From: Collinsella sp. AF08-23
GTDB taxonomy: Bacteria > Actinomycetota > Coriobacteriia > Coriobacteriales > Coriobacteriaceae
NCBI RefSeq assembly: GCF_003479805.1
Contig: NZ_QUHV01000004.1
Coordinates: forward strand, 9,442 to 73,441
DNA length: 64,000 nt
Direction of reading: 5' to 3'
Below, one piece after another: positions 1 through 9,960 of the stretch; the stretch's first letter is position 1; each line of letters starts with the position of its first letter. Position numbers and translations under genes: made by a program. The notes below the pieces were generated by a model, which saw only the letters and a program-made list of their open reading frames with translations, made no database searches and was not told where the DNA came from.

Positions 1-57
1 CGGTCAATAGGAGGCTTGGCTTCCCGTTATGTTCCTGCTTTACAGAAGGGGTAAACG

Positions 58-1449
58 ATGGGCAAATACACAGAGATGTCCAAACAGGTGTTGGCAAACG
101 TGGGCGGAGTGGAGAACATCTCCCTTGTGGAACGCTGCGCTACGCGTTTGCGCATCCGGTATATCCAAAAGTCGAACGTGGATATTGAGGCGATTCGTAA
201 CGTCGAGAACGTTGTGGGCGTCGTAGAGAAGAGCGGCCAAGTTCAAGTAGTCATCGGTCCAGAGGTTAACGATGCTTACCATGAGTTCCTTGATGTTTCC
301 GGCTGGAAGCCCTCAGGTGAGGAAAGTCTTGTTGTTGACGATGAGCCAGAGACCAAGGATTTCATGTACTGGCTGAACAAGCTGGGAAATTCTTGCGCTG
401 CGATATTCATGCCGATCATTCCTGCGCTTATCACTGGAGGATTGATTCTCGCCATTAAGAATTTGATGGTGAATTATCTTGGGTTGGGTGTTGAGTCGGG
501 TACTGCTCAGGTTTGCCTAGCTATTTTCAGCGCGGGGTTTTCGATGCTTCCCGTCTGGATCGGTTGGACGCTCGCCAATCAGCTCAAGATGGAACCCATC
601 ATGGGCGCATTTCTCGGTGCAGTTTTGGTCAGTGGGTCGATCAGCGGTGTTGAGGGCCTCGACTTTATGGGAATCCCGATTCCGACCGTAGATTACAATT
701 CGAGCGTCATACCTGTGGTGCTTGGCACAGTCTTCATGTTCTACGTTGACAAGTTGCTCAAGAAGATCATTCCGGAGATGTTCCGCTATTTCTTGAAACC
801 GCTGTTTACGATGATTGTTGTGGTTCCAGTCACCCTCATCGTGCTTGGCCCCATCGGCACGGAGCTTTCCGGTTTTGTCGGTTCGCTTGTTATGAATCTG
901 TTTGGCGTGGCGGGCGCCATCGCCATGCCCATTTGCTCTGCCCTGTATCCCTATATGGTGATGCTTGGGCTGGACAAGGCCATGAATCCCATTATGGTCG
1001 AGAGTATTGCCAGCATTGGTTACGACTTGGCAATTATGCCCATGGGGTATATCTCCAATCTTGCAGTTGGTGGAACGGCGTTGGCAGTCGCGCTTTCGCT
1101 CAAGGACAAGGGTCGTCGCGGAATGATCGCCTCCTTTGGCGTAACGGCTCTCTGCGGCGTTACGGAGCCGGCGTTTTATGGTGCGCTGATTATGCGTCCT
1201 CGAATTTTGATTGGTACCGCTGCGGGTGCCATTGTTGGTGGATTCGTTGCTGGCCTCTTTGGTTTGCAGAATTATGTTGCTGGTGGATGCCCGGGATTTC
1301 TGTCGCTCCTTTTCTTCCTTCCGGCAGACGGATCGATGGGCAACATGATCCTTGCAATCGGGTCGGGTGTTCTCACGGTTGCCGTCGCCTTTATTGTTTC
1401 GACAATTATTCTCAGGAAGCTGGGAAACGCAGAGAACGCTGTGAAGTAG
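58..1449 (+). CDS. PTS EIIBC permease, beta-glucoside type
   Basis: Membrane permease that takes up and phosphorylates a sugar, probably a beta-glucoside. The first ~80 residues are an EIIB domain with the phospho-accepting cysteine at about residue 27 in the motif ERCATRLRI. A short linker leads to a hydrophobic EIIC domain (about residues 105-455) with several membrane spans. There is no fused EIIA, so an EIIA must come from elsewhere. An AGGAGG lies at positions 9-14 and the TAG just before it may end an upstream gene outside the window. The chosen ATG follows a weak AAGGGG. It heads a same-strand run with an M81 protein, a GH1 phospho-glycosidase and an M24-like protein, so cytoplasmic hydrolysis of the phosphorylated sugar is the likely next step. 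A close paralogue sits at 35711-37099. Substrate is inferred. Confidence 0.9.
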   Translation: MGKYTEMSKQVLANVGGVENISLVERCATRLRIRYIQKSNVDIEAIRNVENVVGVVEKSGQVQVVIGPEVNDAYHEFLDVSGWKPSGEESLVVDDEPETKDFMYWLNKLGNSCAAIFMPIIPALITGGLILAIKNLMVNYLGLGVESGTAQVCLAIFSAGFSMLPVWIGWTLANQLKMEPIMGAFLGAVLVSGSISGVEGLDFMGIPIPTVDYNSSVIPVVLGTVFMFYVDKLLKKIIPEMFRYFLKPLFTMIVVVPVTLIVLGPIGTELSGFVGSLVMNLFGVAGAIAMPICSALYPYMVMLGLDKAMNPIMVESIASIGYDLAIMPMGYISNLAVGGTALAVALSLKDKGRRGMIASFGVTALCGVTEPAFYGALIMRPRILIGTAAGAIVGGFVAGLFGLQNYVAGGCPGFLSLLFFLPADGSMGNMILAIGSGVLTVAVAFIVSTIILRKLGNAENAVK

Positions 1450-1507
1450 CTTTTGAGTGGCGTGGCGTCAAGCTCGTCCCGCCATCAATATCTTGTGAGG
1501 TGGGAGC

Positions 1508-2956
1508 ATGAAGGTCCTTGTCGCACAGTTTATCGCGGAATGTAATGAGCATATTCCCAGCAAGATGACACTCGACTGTTTTGATACCCGCTATGGCGCG
1601 GATGCAATCGATCAGATGAACCTCGGCACGGTGTTTGGCGATGCGGGGATAGAGGTTATTCCATCCATATATGCAAACGGGTTTTCTGGCGGGCTTATTG
1701 AGCGGGGCGCGTTCGATTATCTCGAGGGGCGATTGCTCAGCGATATTCGCGAGCACCTCAGCGAGATCGACGGCATGATGCTTCATTTGCACGGAGCGGG
1801 AGAAGTTGAGGGACTTGGGTCTAGTGAGCACCACATTCTTCATGAAGTGAGGAACATAGTTGGCCCCTACATGCCGATTGTGGTGCCTTGCGACTCTCAT
1901 GGCAATCTGTGTGCACAGTACGTACGCGAGACGACGGTCATCCGTTCGTATCGCGAGAGCCCACATACCGATCTTGCAGATACGGTCAAAATATGCTGCC
2001 GCATGCTTGTCGATTTGCTGAAAGATCGTCAGGATATCCGGCCGGCGTATCGTAAACTACCCCTCATCCTGGGCGGGGAGCAGTCCGTCTCGGCTGACGA
2101 GCCGGTGCGCAGCATCAACGTGTTCATGGATGAGATGGAGAAGGACCCCCGCGTTCGGTCCGCCTCCTGGCACGTCGGCTACATCCGCCACGATACCGAT
2201 GTCGCGGGCTGCGGTGTCGTGGTCGTCCCCCAACGAGGCGAGGACCAGGAGTACGCCGAGCGGAAGGCGGACGAGCTCGCGACGTTCGTGTGGGAGCGCC
2301 GCTGCGAGTTCCGCTACACGGGACTCACATTGGAGCCGGAAGATGCACTGTCATCCGCGTTGGCAATTGAGTCTGGAACTGCCTTCTTGGCGGACTCGGG
2401 CGACAATGTGACGTCCGGCGCGACGGGTGCAAACACGCTTGTCCTACGTCAGGTTCTTTCTAGCGCTGGTGCGGCGGGTAAACGTGTGCTGTTCGGAGCA
2501 ATCACTGATCAGGATGTCGTGGGTCTTTTCAGCGGCAAGGATGTTGGGGCTCGTGCGCATATTTGCCTCGGCATGGATATCGATGAGCTGTCAGCTCCCG
2601 TTGAATTGGACGTGGTCCTGCAATCTCGTGGTCGAATGGAAGGCTTTTTGGGTTATCAGGGTGACTACGGAGAGGGGATTCTCGTGTCCGTAGAGGGCCT
2701 GGTGGACCGCTCTATCGACATTATGGTTATCGAGACGAGTCATGGTATGGTCGAACGCCATCAATTCGAGGCGATCGGCGCCAAATGGGAGAACTACGAC
2801 CTTGTCGTTGTCAAACAAGGCTACATCTTCCCGGAAATGAAGGGGTTCGGTGCAATCTCCGTCATGTCACTTACCCCGGGTGCCACGTACCAGAACACTG
2901 CGAAGCTTCCTCTCAAGCGCATCATGCGTCCGATGTATCCCATTGACGATATTTGA
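1508..2956 (+). CDS. M81 family (MlrC-like) metallopeptidase
   Basis: Resembles the M81/MlrC family, named for microcystin-degrading MlrC; most members have unknown substrates. The N-terminal half carries the conserved 'PCDSHGNL' and 'SYRESPHTDLADT' segments, which supply the family's metal-binding Asp and His residues. The C-terminal half (about 300-480) matches the MlrC C-terminal domain, including 'DSGDNVTSGATGAN'. Length (482 aa) is normal. A GAGGTGGGAG ribosome site precedes the ATG. It lies 58 nt after the PTS permease and before GH1, so it is probably co-transcribed. A zinc hydrolase between a sugar permease and a phospho-glycosidase suggests that the imported glycoside has an amide-like aglycone, but that is inference only. 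Confidence 0.85.
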   Translation: MKVLVAQFIAECNEHIPSKMTLDCFDTRYGADAIDQMNLGTVFGDAGIEVIPSIYANGFSGGLIERGAFDYLEGRLLSDIREHLSEIDGMMLHLHGAGEVEGLGSSEHHILHEVRNIVGPYMPIVVPCDSHGNLCAQYVRETTVIRSYRESPHTDLADTVKICCRMLVDLLKDRQDIRPAYRKLPLILGGEQSVSADEPVRSINVFMDEMEKDPRVRSASWHVGYIRHDTDVAGCGVVVVPQRGEDQEYAERKADELATFVWERRCEFRYTGLTLEPEDALSSALAIESGTAFLADSGDNVTSGATGANTLVLRQVLSSAGAAGKRVLFGAITDQDVVGLFSGKDVGARAHICLGMDIDELSAPVELDVVLQSRGRMEGFLGYQGDYGEGILVSVEGLVDRSIDIMVIETSHGMVERHQFEAIGAKWENYDLVVVKQGYIFPEMKGFGAISVMSLTPGATYQNTAKLPLKRIMRPMYPIDDI

Positions 2957-2962
2957 TGTGCA

Positions 2963-4528
<1,566 letters not shown>

Positions 4529-4548
4529 GTATGGAAGGGCAACTGATT

Positions 4549-5949
4549 ATGGATAAACGTCATGTACAGCTCGTCAAGGTTCCTGAACCCTTGCGTGATT
4601 GTTCGGGGAAACCTGTCCCCTTGACAGACGATACGATTCAGGAGCGCTTGGACAAAGTTCTTGATGGCATGCGCCGCCGTGGTCTCGACCAGCTTGTCAT
4701 ATACTGCGACGTTGAGCATTCGGGAAACTTTAACTATCTTGCCGGCTTCTTTACGAGGTTTGAAGAGTCGTTGCTCATTGTGAATTCGGACGGCGAATTG
4801 CATTTCGTTTTGGGTAATGAAAACCTCAACAAGGCCTCGAAGGCTCGAATTGCGGTGGAGCAAGATGGCGTTGTTCATGCGCCGCTCTTTTCTTTGCCAA
4901 ATCAGCCGGATGTGGTGGGCAAGACGCTGCGAGAAATGCTCAGTGATGCGGGTGTTGTGCCGGGCTCGCGGGTGGGGGCTGTTGGTTGGAAGATGTTTAC
5001 CAGCCCGCATCAGGACGCTGACGCCTCTATTGACCTGCCAGCATTTATCGTGGATGAGCTGCGCTGCATCATTGGGTCTGATGGCCTCTTGGTGAATGCG
5101 GCGGACATTTTCATTGGCGAAGGGGGCGCTCGCACTACAAACAATGCCAATGAGCTGGCGCATTATGAGTTTGGAGCATCGCTTGCGTCCGATTGCGTGC
5201 TCGACGCCATGGACTCGATCGAGCCTGGTGTCACCGAGTTGGAGCTTGGAGATAAGCTGGTGCGCTACGGGCAGCACACGAGCGTGGTTACGATTGCCGC
5301 CAGCGGCCCTCGCTTTGAAAAAGCCAATATGTTCCCAACGGACAATATGGTAAAACTGGGCGATCCCATCGCACTGACTGTTGGGTATAGCGGCGGTCTC
5401 TCAAGTCGCTCTGCATATGCAGTATCGTGTGCGGAGGATCTTCCTTCTGGCTGTTCCGATTACATCGAACGTGTCGCTGCGCCCTATTTCCACGCCTACG
5501 CCCATTGGCTTGAGACGATTCACGTTGGAATGGAGGGCGGCGAGCTGTTCAACGAGATTGAGCGGGTGCTCCCTCGGTCTGACTATGGCTGGAGTTTGTG
5601 TCCGGGGCATCTGACCGCAGAGGAGGAGTGGCTGAGCTCTCCGGTATATGAGGGGTCTGTGGAAACGCTTCGCAGCGGGATGCTCTTCCAGATCGACATC
5701 ATTCCCTCGGTGTCGGGGTACGGTGGGGCAAACGCGGAGAGCACGGTTGCCCTCGCGGATAGGGCACTGCGCGAAGAAATCGCCTGGGAGTATCCTGCGT
5801 TCTGGTCCCGTGTTGTGCAACGGCGCGCATACATTCAAGATGTGCTCGGAATCGACCTCAGTGAGGACGTTCTCCCCATGTGCGGCACCGTTGCATATCT
5901 GCGTCCATATCTCCTTGCCAAAGACAAGGCGCTCGTGCTGCGCAAATAA
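4549..5949 (+). CDS. M24 pita-bread-fold protein with lost metal ligands
   Basis: About 466 aa with the layout of Xaa-Pro aminopeptidases and creatinases: an N-terminal domain of about 170 residues, then a pita-bread domain. The five metal ligands of M24 peptidases (D, D, H, E, E) look mostly lost. The first Asp region reads 'ALTVGYSGGLSSRSAY' with Thr and Ser where Asp is expected. 'CPGHLTAEEEW' keeps the His, 'FQIDIIP' lacks the usual Glu, and 'NAESTVAL' keeps the last Glu. It may therefore be a non-hydrolytic or creatinase-like enzyme. The ATG at 4549 follows GGAAGG with ten bases of spacing; an ATG at 4531, two bases after the GH1 stop, is also possible. Last gene of the operon, before a terminator at 5967. 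Confidence 0.75.
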   Translation: MDKRHVQLVKVPEPLRDCSGKPVPLTDDTIQERLDKVLDGMRRRGLDQLVIYCDVEHSGNFNYLAGFFTRFEESLLIVNSDGELHFVLGNENLNKASKARIAVEQDGVVHAPLFSLPNQPDVVGKTLREMLSDAGVVPGSRVGAVGWKMFTSPHQDADASIDLPAFIVDELRCIIGSDGLLVNAADIFIGEGGARTTNNANELAHYEFGASLASDCVLDAMDSIEPGVTELELGDKLVRYGQHTSVVTIAASGPRFEKANMFPTDNMVKLGDPIALTVGYSGGLSSRSAYAVSCAEDLPSGCSDYIERVAAPYFHAYAHWLETIHVGMEGGELFNEIERVLPRSDYGWSLCPGHLTAEEEWLSSPVYEGSVETLRSGMLFQIDIIPSVSGYGGANAESTVALADRALREEIAWEYPAFWSRVVQRRAYIQDVLGIDLSEDVLPMCGTVAYLRPYLLAKDKALVLRK

Positions 5950-5966
5950 CGTTTGCCTATGCGATG

Positions 5967-5999
5967 GGCGGCCATCCTTGCAGGGACGGCCGCCTTTCA
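5967..5999 (+). terminator. Intrinsic terminator after the M24-like gene
   Basis: GGCGGCC (5967-5973) pairs with GGCCGCC (5988-5994), with TCC/GGG extending the stem, followed by TTTCAT. It probably ends the four-gene PTS operon. Confidence 0.65.
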
Positions 6000-6009
6000 T
6001 CTTCAGAGA

Positions 6010-6300
6010 TAGCGTGCGGATAAGCCGCGCTGACGATCGACCGATGCTGATAAGCTCCTTTGCTCTTGTGTCGTGTTCTCTCGTCATGCCTCGCATCGTT
6101 CGCCCGTGCGCGTCGGCGAACGGGGCAGCCTCGCGCGCCTGCTCAACGGCCTTGGAGCCGTGGTCAGGGTGATGCACCTCGATGCCCATAAGCCCCGCTT
6201 GGACGAGCTCGGGAATCTGGCTCCATGAGTTCATCTGTCCGGCGTGGGCGAGTGCGGGCACGCCTCCGTGTACCCGTATCGAGGTTCGCGCGAACGCGAA
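6010..6300 (-). pseudogene. Remnant of a PHP-domain metal-dependent phosphoesterase
   Basis: The minus strand encodes 'GGVPALAHAGQ', then about 15 residues later 'LVQAGLMGIEVHHPDHG', then 'AREAA'. This is the order seen in the C-terminal half of PHP-domain phosphoesterases ('GGvpvlAHP' ... 'l..GlkGiEvyhpdH'). The N-terminal HxH motifs and an intact 'GSDfHG' ending are missing. The frame runs on into meaningless sequence on both sides, so the gene has decayed. The long open frame around it (5401-7626) is a high-GC shadow. Family call is moderate; its broken state is clear. Confidence 0.5.
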
Positions 6301-6409
6301 TCCGTCCGTCCGCCTATTGTATTCCCTTGCTCGGCATTGAGCGGGCGCATTGCTCGGCGGGGCGTTGTTCGCAGCGCCCCGCATCAAGGCACGCGGAGAC
6401 TCGCCCCCA

Positions 6410-6468
6410 CTTAATCCTCGCTTAATGTACCCGCATACCGATTGATGCGGGGCTGCATTGGTCATAAT
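6410..6468 (+). promoter_or_regulatory. OmpR-type direct repeat and possible promoter of the histidine kinase
   Basis: CTTAAT occurs at 6410-6415 and again at 6421-6426, an exact 11-bp period typical of OmpR/PhoB-family binding sites. A CATAAT -10-like hexamer lies at 6463-6468, with TTGATG at 6442-6447 as a possible, closely spaced -35. Together they could be the regulated promoter of the downstream kinase gene. Confidence 0.4.
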
Positions 6469-6531
6469 GGATGCAGGAATGTAATCATGGTCGCGCGCGA
6501 TCATGCCACCCCCGGGCGAGAGCGAGTGGCT

Positions 6532-8016
6532 ATGTGGAACGATAAGCAGGTATCGAGGCGAGGGGGCCATTTGCCCGTGAACCCCATGACGGGTGCGCCG
6601 AACACGCGGACGGGCAACGCAGCGGACGTCGCCGTATCGTCGGACGCGACTCCAACGGGTTCTTCCGCCCCATCTCCCAAAGGCGGAACCAGAGCGGATG
6701 GATGCGGCTTTGGCACACCCACCGCCAGCGCGCCCCTCGCATCTGGCCCCCGTGATTCGGCTTCCTCGCTCGCGGGGGACCGCACGTTCACCACGTCGAA
6801 CGACTCCATGGACGAGCTCCTTGCCAAGATGCGCAACATCCTCGACAGCCGCCTGCTCTCCATCGTGGTACTCGTGCTGATATCGTTCTCGGTGGTGGCG
6901 AGCGAGAACTTCCCCGCCTTCCTCATCGTGGTCGTGGTGGGGTACATGCTCATCGACCGCTTTATCACGGCCCGCCGCGCAGTTACGCTCGGCGGCCTTG
7001 CGTGGTTCATCGTCCTGTTCTTGGGCCGCCTGTTCACGATGGGCGCCGGCAGGCTTTTCATTGACCTCGACTACCTGTTCATGTTCTGCGGCTTCTTGCT
7101 CGCGCTCGCGGTGTGCGGCGTCTTTTTCGCCGGGCGCGCGATGTATTACATGGGGTACGACCGCGGCCAGGCCCTGGCAGATCGTGCGATCGCCGCGCAT
7201 CTGGTCGACCGTCTCATCGAGCACCCCGAGAACGTGGCGAATCTTGACGGTACGTTTCTCGAGGTGGAGGGCGCTATCAATCGCGTGCGTAACCGCGAAC
7301 GTCAGGTGGCGGATGCTCTGCGCGACGAGGCCCGCCGCAAAGACGACCTCGTCACCTATCTCGCGCACGACCTCAAAACGCCGCTGGCGAGCGTGGTGGG
7401 CTACCTCTCGCTTCTCGAAGAGGCTCCCGACTTGCCCGTTGAGCAGCGCGCTCGCTTTACGGGCATCGCGCTCGACAAGGCGCACCGCCTGGATGCACTC
7501 ATTGAGGAATTCTTCGACATCACGCGCTTCGACTTCCACGACATCGTGCTTACCCGCGGCTATGTTGACTTGGCGTTGCTGCTCGCGCAGGTCGCCGACG
7601 AATTCTACCCCATCCTCACCGAGCAAGGAAAATCAGTTGAGGTGCAGGCACCCGCGAGCCTTATCGTGCTCATCGATGGCGACAAGATGGCGCGCGTGTT
7701 CAATAACGTGATGAAGAACGCGATCGCGTACAGCTACGAGGGGTCGACCATTCGGATCTTTGCCGAGCAGACGCCCGACAGCGTGGTCGTGCGCTTCGAA
7801 AACCAGGGCGACCCAATTCCCGCTCCCAAGCTCGGCATGATCTTCGAGAAGTTCTACCGGCTGGATGCCGCGCGCGCGACCAACCGCGGTGGCGCGGGGC
7901 TTGGCCTGGCGATCGCCAAGGAGATCGTTTCCGCGCACGGGGGCACCATTTCCTGCGCTTCCACGCCCGAGGCGACGGTTTTCACCATCGAGCTGCCTAA
8001 CGAGTCGCGTGGTTAG
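6532..8016 (+). CDS. VanS-like sensor histidine kinase
   Basis: Membrane sensor kinase. A Ser/Thr/Pro-rich, probably disordered N-terminal stretch of about 90 residues precedes up to four hydrophobic segments (for example 'LLSIVVLVLISFSVVAS' and 'FMFCGFLLALAVCGVFF'). The H-box is 'YLAHDLKTPLASV', the N-box 'NNVMKNAIAYS' and the F-box 'FEKFYRLD'. 'ENQGDPIP' stands where most kinases have DxGxG, a pattern shared with VanS proteins, and the last box is 'GGAGLGLAIA'. The start is uncertain: in-frame ATGs at 6487, 6532 and 6808 all lack a strong ribosome site, and composition before about 6800 is unlike the rest. No response regulator is adjacent; the next gene is pstB, so its partner is unknown. 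Confidence 0.85.
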   Translation: MWNDKQVSRRGGHLPVNPMTGAPNTRTGNAADVAVSSDATPTGSSAPSPKGGTRADGCGFGTPTASAPLASGPRDSASSLAGDRTFTTSNDSMDELLAKMRNILDSRLLSIVVLVLISFSVVASENFPAFLIVVVVGYMLIDRFITARRAVTLGGLAWFIVLFLGRLFTMGAGRLFIDLDYLFMFCGFLLALAVCGVFFAGRAMYYMGYDRGQALADRAIAAHLVDRLIEHPENVANLDGTFLEVEGAINRVRNRERQVADALRDEARRKDDLVTYLAHDLKTPLASVVGYLSLLEEAPDLPVEQRARFTGIALDKAHRLDALIEEFFDITRFDFHDIVLTRGYVDLALLLAQVADEFYPILTEQGKSVEVQAPASLIVLIDGDKMARVFNNVMKNAIAYSYEGSTIRIFAEQTPDSVVVRFENQGDPIPAPKLGMIFEKFYRLDAARATNRGGAGLGLAIAKEIVSAHGGTISCASTPEATVFTIELPNESRG

Positions 8017-8028
8017 CGTGGGCTAGAT

Positions 8029-8165
8029 GAGCTTTTTCGTACAGAAATTGGATTTATCGAAGTAGACAGATGGGGCATGCTGCGGCGAACTGCGGTTTTG
8101 TTGCCGCATCGCGCCCGTTGAGGCTGCTCTACTTTGCAAAATCGAAAAACAATACGAAAAAGCTC
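8029..8165. repeat. Dyad-symmetric element, copy E
   Basis: Outer arms GAGCTTTTTCGTA (8029-8041) and its exact complement (8153-8165). On each side a 20-nt spacer separates the arm from an inward hexamer: GTAGAC at 8062-8067, and CTCTAC at 8127-8132, the complement of GTAGAG. The centre has a TGCGGC/GCCGCA stem (8081-8086 with 8103-8108). Same architecture as the elements at 18006, 23225, 38802 and 39773. It lies between the VanS-like kinase and pstB. Confidence 0.75.
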
Positions 8166-8262
8166 AAGAAGCTCCCGATCACAACCTCAATGCGGCGCCC
8201 GTTTCCAAATTGAGGTCCCCAGATTGAGGTTCAGAACCTTCCGATCGCGGCTCCTGCGAGTT

Positions 8263-8310
8263 CTTAACATCCACGCGCATCGCGAGGTTGTTCCTTACAG
8301 GCTCCTTACA
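8263..8310 (+). promoter_or_regulatory. Pho-box-like direct repeats upstream of pstB
   Basis: CCTTACA occurs at 8293-8299 and again at 8304-8310, an exact 11-bp period, with a related CTTAACA at 8263-8269. Spaced TT(A/C)ACA-type repeats are the binding mode of PhoP/PhoB-family regulators. The site sits 75-120 bp before a pstB-phoB-phoR-like operon, which fits autoregulation by phosphate limitation. This is inference from spacing and position. Confidence 0.5.
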
Positions 8311-8384
8311 TATGCCTTTCCGGCCTTTGAGGTGGACTCCGTATCATTCTGTGCGCTATGACGCTCATGTTGAGGAGGACCCAG

Positions 8385-9251
8385 GTGGATCGAACGTCTG
8401 AGGAAAGCGCCCTTGCCATGGCCCGCGCGGCCGAGGCGGCGGCATTGCGCGAGGTTGGCGCGCCCAAGATCGACCTGGGCGGCACCGTGCCCGTACACCA
8501 CGCCACGCGCCTTTCCGTGAGCCACGTCGACTTGTTTTACGGTGACCATCATGCGCTCAAGGACGTGTCCATCGATATTCCGGAGCGCGAGATCACCTCG
8601 TTCATCGGTCCGTCCGGCTGCGGAAAGTCCACGCTCCTTCGCTGCTTCAATCGCATGAACGACTACGTTAAGGATTGCCGCGTTGAGGGCTCCATCAAGC
8701 TCGATGGGCAAGACATCTACGACGGCCTCGACACCACCTTGTTGCGTCAGCGCGTGGGTATGGTCTTCCAGCATCCCAATCCGTTTCCCATGAGCATCTA
8801 CGACAACGTGGCGTATGGTCCGCGCGGCATGGGTGTCAAGAGCCGTTCGGAGCTGGATGGCATAGTCGAGGAGTCCCTGCGCCGCGCCGCGCTGTGGGAT
8901 GAGGTCAAGGACAAGCTGAAGTCGTCGGGCCTTGGTCTGTCCGGCGGACAGCAGCAGCGCCTCTGCATCGCCCGCGCGATTGCGGTCAAGCCGCAGGTCC
9001 TGCTCATGGACGAGCCCACGAGCGCGCTCGACCCCATTTCCACGGTGCAGGTTGAGCAGCTGGCGATGGAACTTAAGCAGGATTACACCTTGGTAGTGGT
9101 GACGCACAACATGCAGCAGGCATCGCGCATTTCCGACTCTGTGGCGTTCTTCCTGCTGGGTGAGCTGGTTGAGCATGGCACCACCGCGCAGATCTTTAAA
9201 GCTCCGCGCGACCAGCGCACGGCGGACTACCTCACCGGCCGATTTGGGTAA
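8385..9251 (+). CDS. pstB: Phosphate ABC transporter ATPase PstB
   Basis: Cytoplasmic ATPase of the high-affinity phosphate importer. Walker A is 'GPSGCGKST', the signature '[14 protein letters not shown]' and Walker B '[13 protein letters not shown]'. The C terminus '[11 protein letters not shown]' is the usual PstB ending. I favour the GTG at 8385 because GAGGAGG lies six bases before it; an in-frame ATG at 8358 has no ribosome site. The protein carries about 45 extra N-terminal residues before the usual '[20 protein letters not shown]' beginning. No pstS, pstC, pstA or phoU flanks it, so its membrane partners must be encoded elsewhere. The phoB-like gene starts 31 bp downstream, so the operon couples an importer subunit to phosphate sensing. 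Confidence 0.92.
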   Translation: MDRTSEESALAMARAAEAAALREVGAPKIDLGGTVPVHHATRLSVSHVDLFYGDHHALKDVSIDIPEREITSFIGPSGCGKSTLLRCFNRMNDYVKDCRVEGSIKLDGQDIYDGLDTTLLRQRVGMVFQHPNPFPMSIYDNVAYGPRGMGVKSRSELDGIVEESLRRAALWDEVKDKLKSSGLGLSGGQQQRLCIARAIAVKPQVLLMDEPTSALDPISTVQVEQLAMELKQDYTLVVVTHNMQQASRISDSVAFFLLGELVEHGTTAQIFKAPRDQRTADYLTGRFG

Positions 9252-9282
9252 AATCCACCAATAGGCGAGAGGAGCCGTTCCT

Positions 9283-9960
9283 ATGATTTACTACGTCGAG
9301 GACGATGACAATATTCGGGGTCTCACCCTCTATGCGCTGCGCCAGCAGGGGATAGAGGCTGAGGGGTTCGCATCGGACAGCGAGTTCAAGGCTGCCGTTG
9401 CGCGTCGCGTCCCCGATGCGGTTCTGCTCGACATCATGCTGCCCGACACCGATGGCCTCGAGATCATGCGGCGCCTGCGCGCCGACCAGGCCACCGCGAC
9501 GGTTCCCATCATGATGCTCACCGCCAAAGATTCCGAGCTCGACAAGGTCGTGGCGCTCGATGGCGGCGCGGATGACTACCTCACCAAACCGTTCTCCCTC
9601 ATGGAGCTCACGAGCCGCTGCCGCGCCCTGTTGCGCCGCGGCGGCATGTCCAATCGTCCCGCGCCCGAGACGCTTTCCGTGGGAGGCATCGAGCTTTCCC
9701 CCAGCCATCGCGTGGTGCGCGTTGAGGGACAGGAGCTCAAGCTCACGCTGCGTGAGTTCGACCTGCTCGAGTACCTCATGCGCAAGCCCGGCGTGGTCTT
9801 TACGCGCGAGTCTCTTTTGCGCAGCGTGTGGGGCTGGGACTTTGACGGCGGCTCGCGTACGGTCGACGTACATGTGCAGACGCTCCGTCAAAAGCTGGGC
9901 GATTACGCCGATCGCATCGAGACGGTGCGCGGCGTGGGCTATCGTTTGGCAGACCTGTAA
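9283..9960 (+). CDS. PhoB-like OmpR-family response regulator
   Basis: DNA-binding response regulator of 225 aa. The receiver domain has acidic residues 'EDDDN' after the first strand, the phospho-acceptor Asp in 'VLLDIMLPDTDG', Thr in 'MLTAKDSE' and Lys in 'YLTKPFSL', so phosphorylation chemistry is intact. The C-terminal winged helix ends 'GSRTVDVHVQTLRQKLG' ... 'VRGVGYRL'. A GAGAGGAG site precedes the ATG. It lies between pstB and a kinase whose ATG directly follows its stop codon. Context makes it the phosphate-starvation regulator, probably acting on the repeats at 8263-8310. Confidence 0.9.
   Translation: MIYYVEDDDNIRGLTLYALRQQGIEAEGFASDSEFKAAVARRVPDAVLLDIMLPDTDGLEIMRRLRADQATATVPIMMLTAKDSELDKVVALDGGADDYLTKPFSLMELTSRCRALLRRGGMSNRPAPETLSVGGIELSPSHRVVRVEGQELKLTLREFDLLEYLMRKPGVVFTRESLLRSVWGWDFDGGSRTVDVHVQTLRQKLGDYADRIETVRGVGYRLADL

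Noticed and set aside
5401..7626. 741-codon open frame on the minus strand
   Set aside because: It runs opposite to the M24-like and kinase genes, with composition typical of GC shadows; only a 100-residue part (the PHP remnant) is recognisable.
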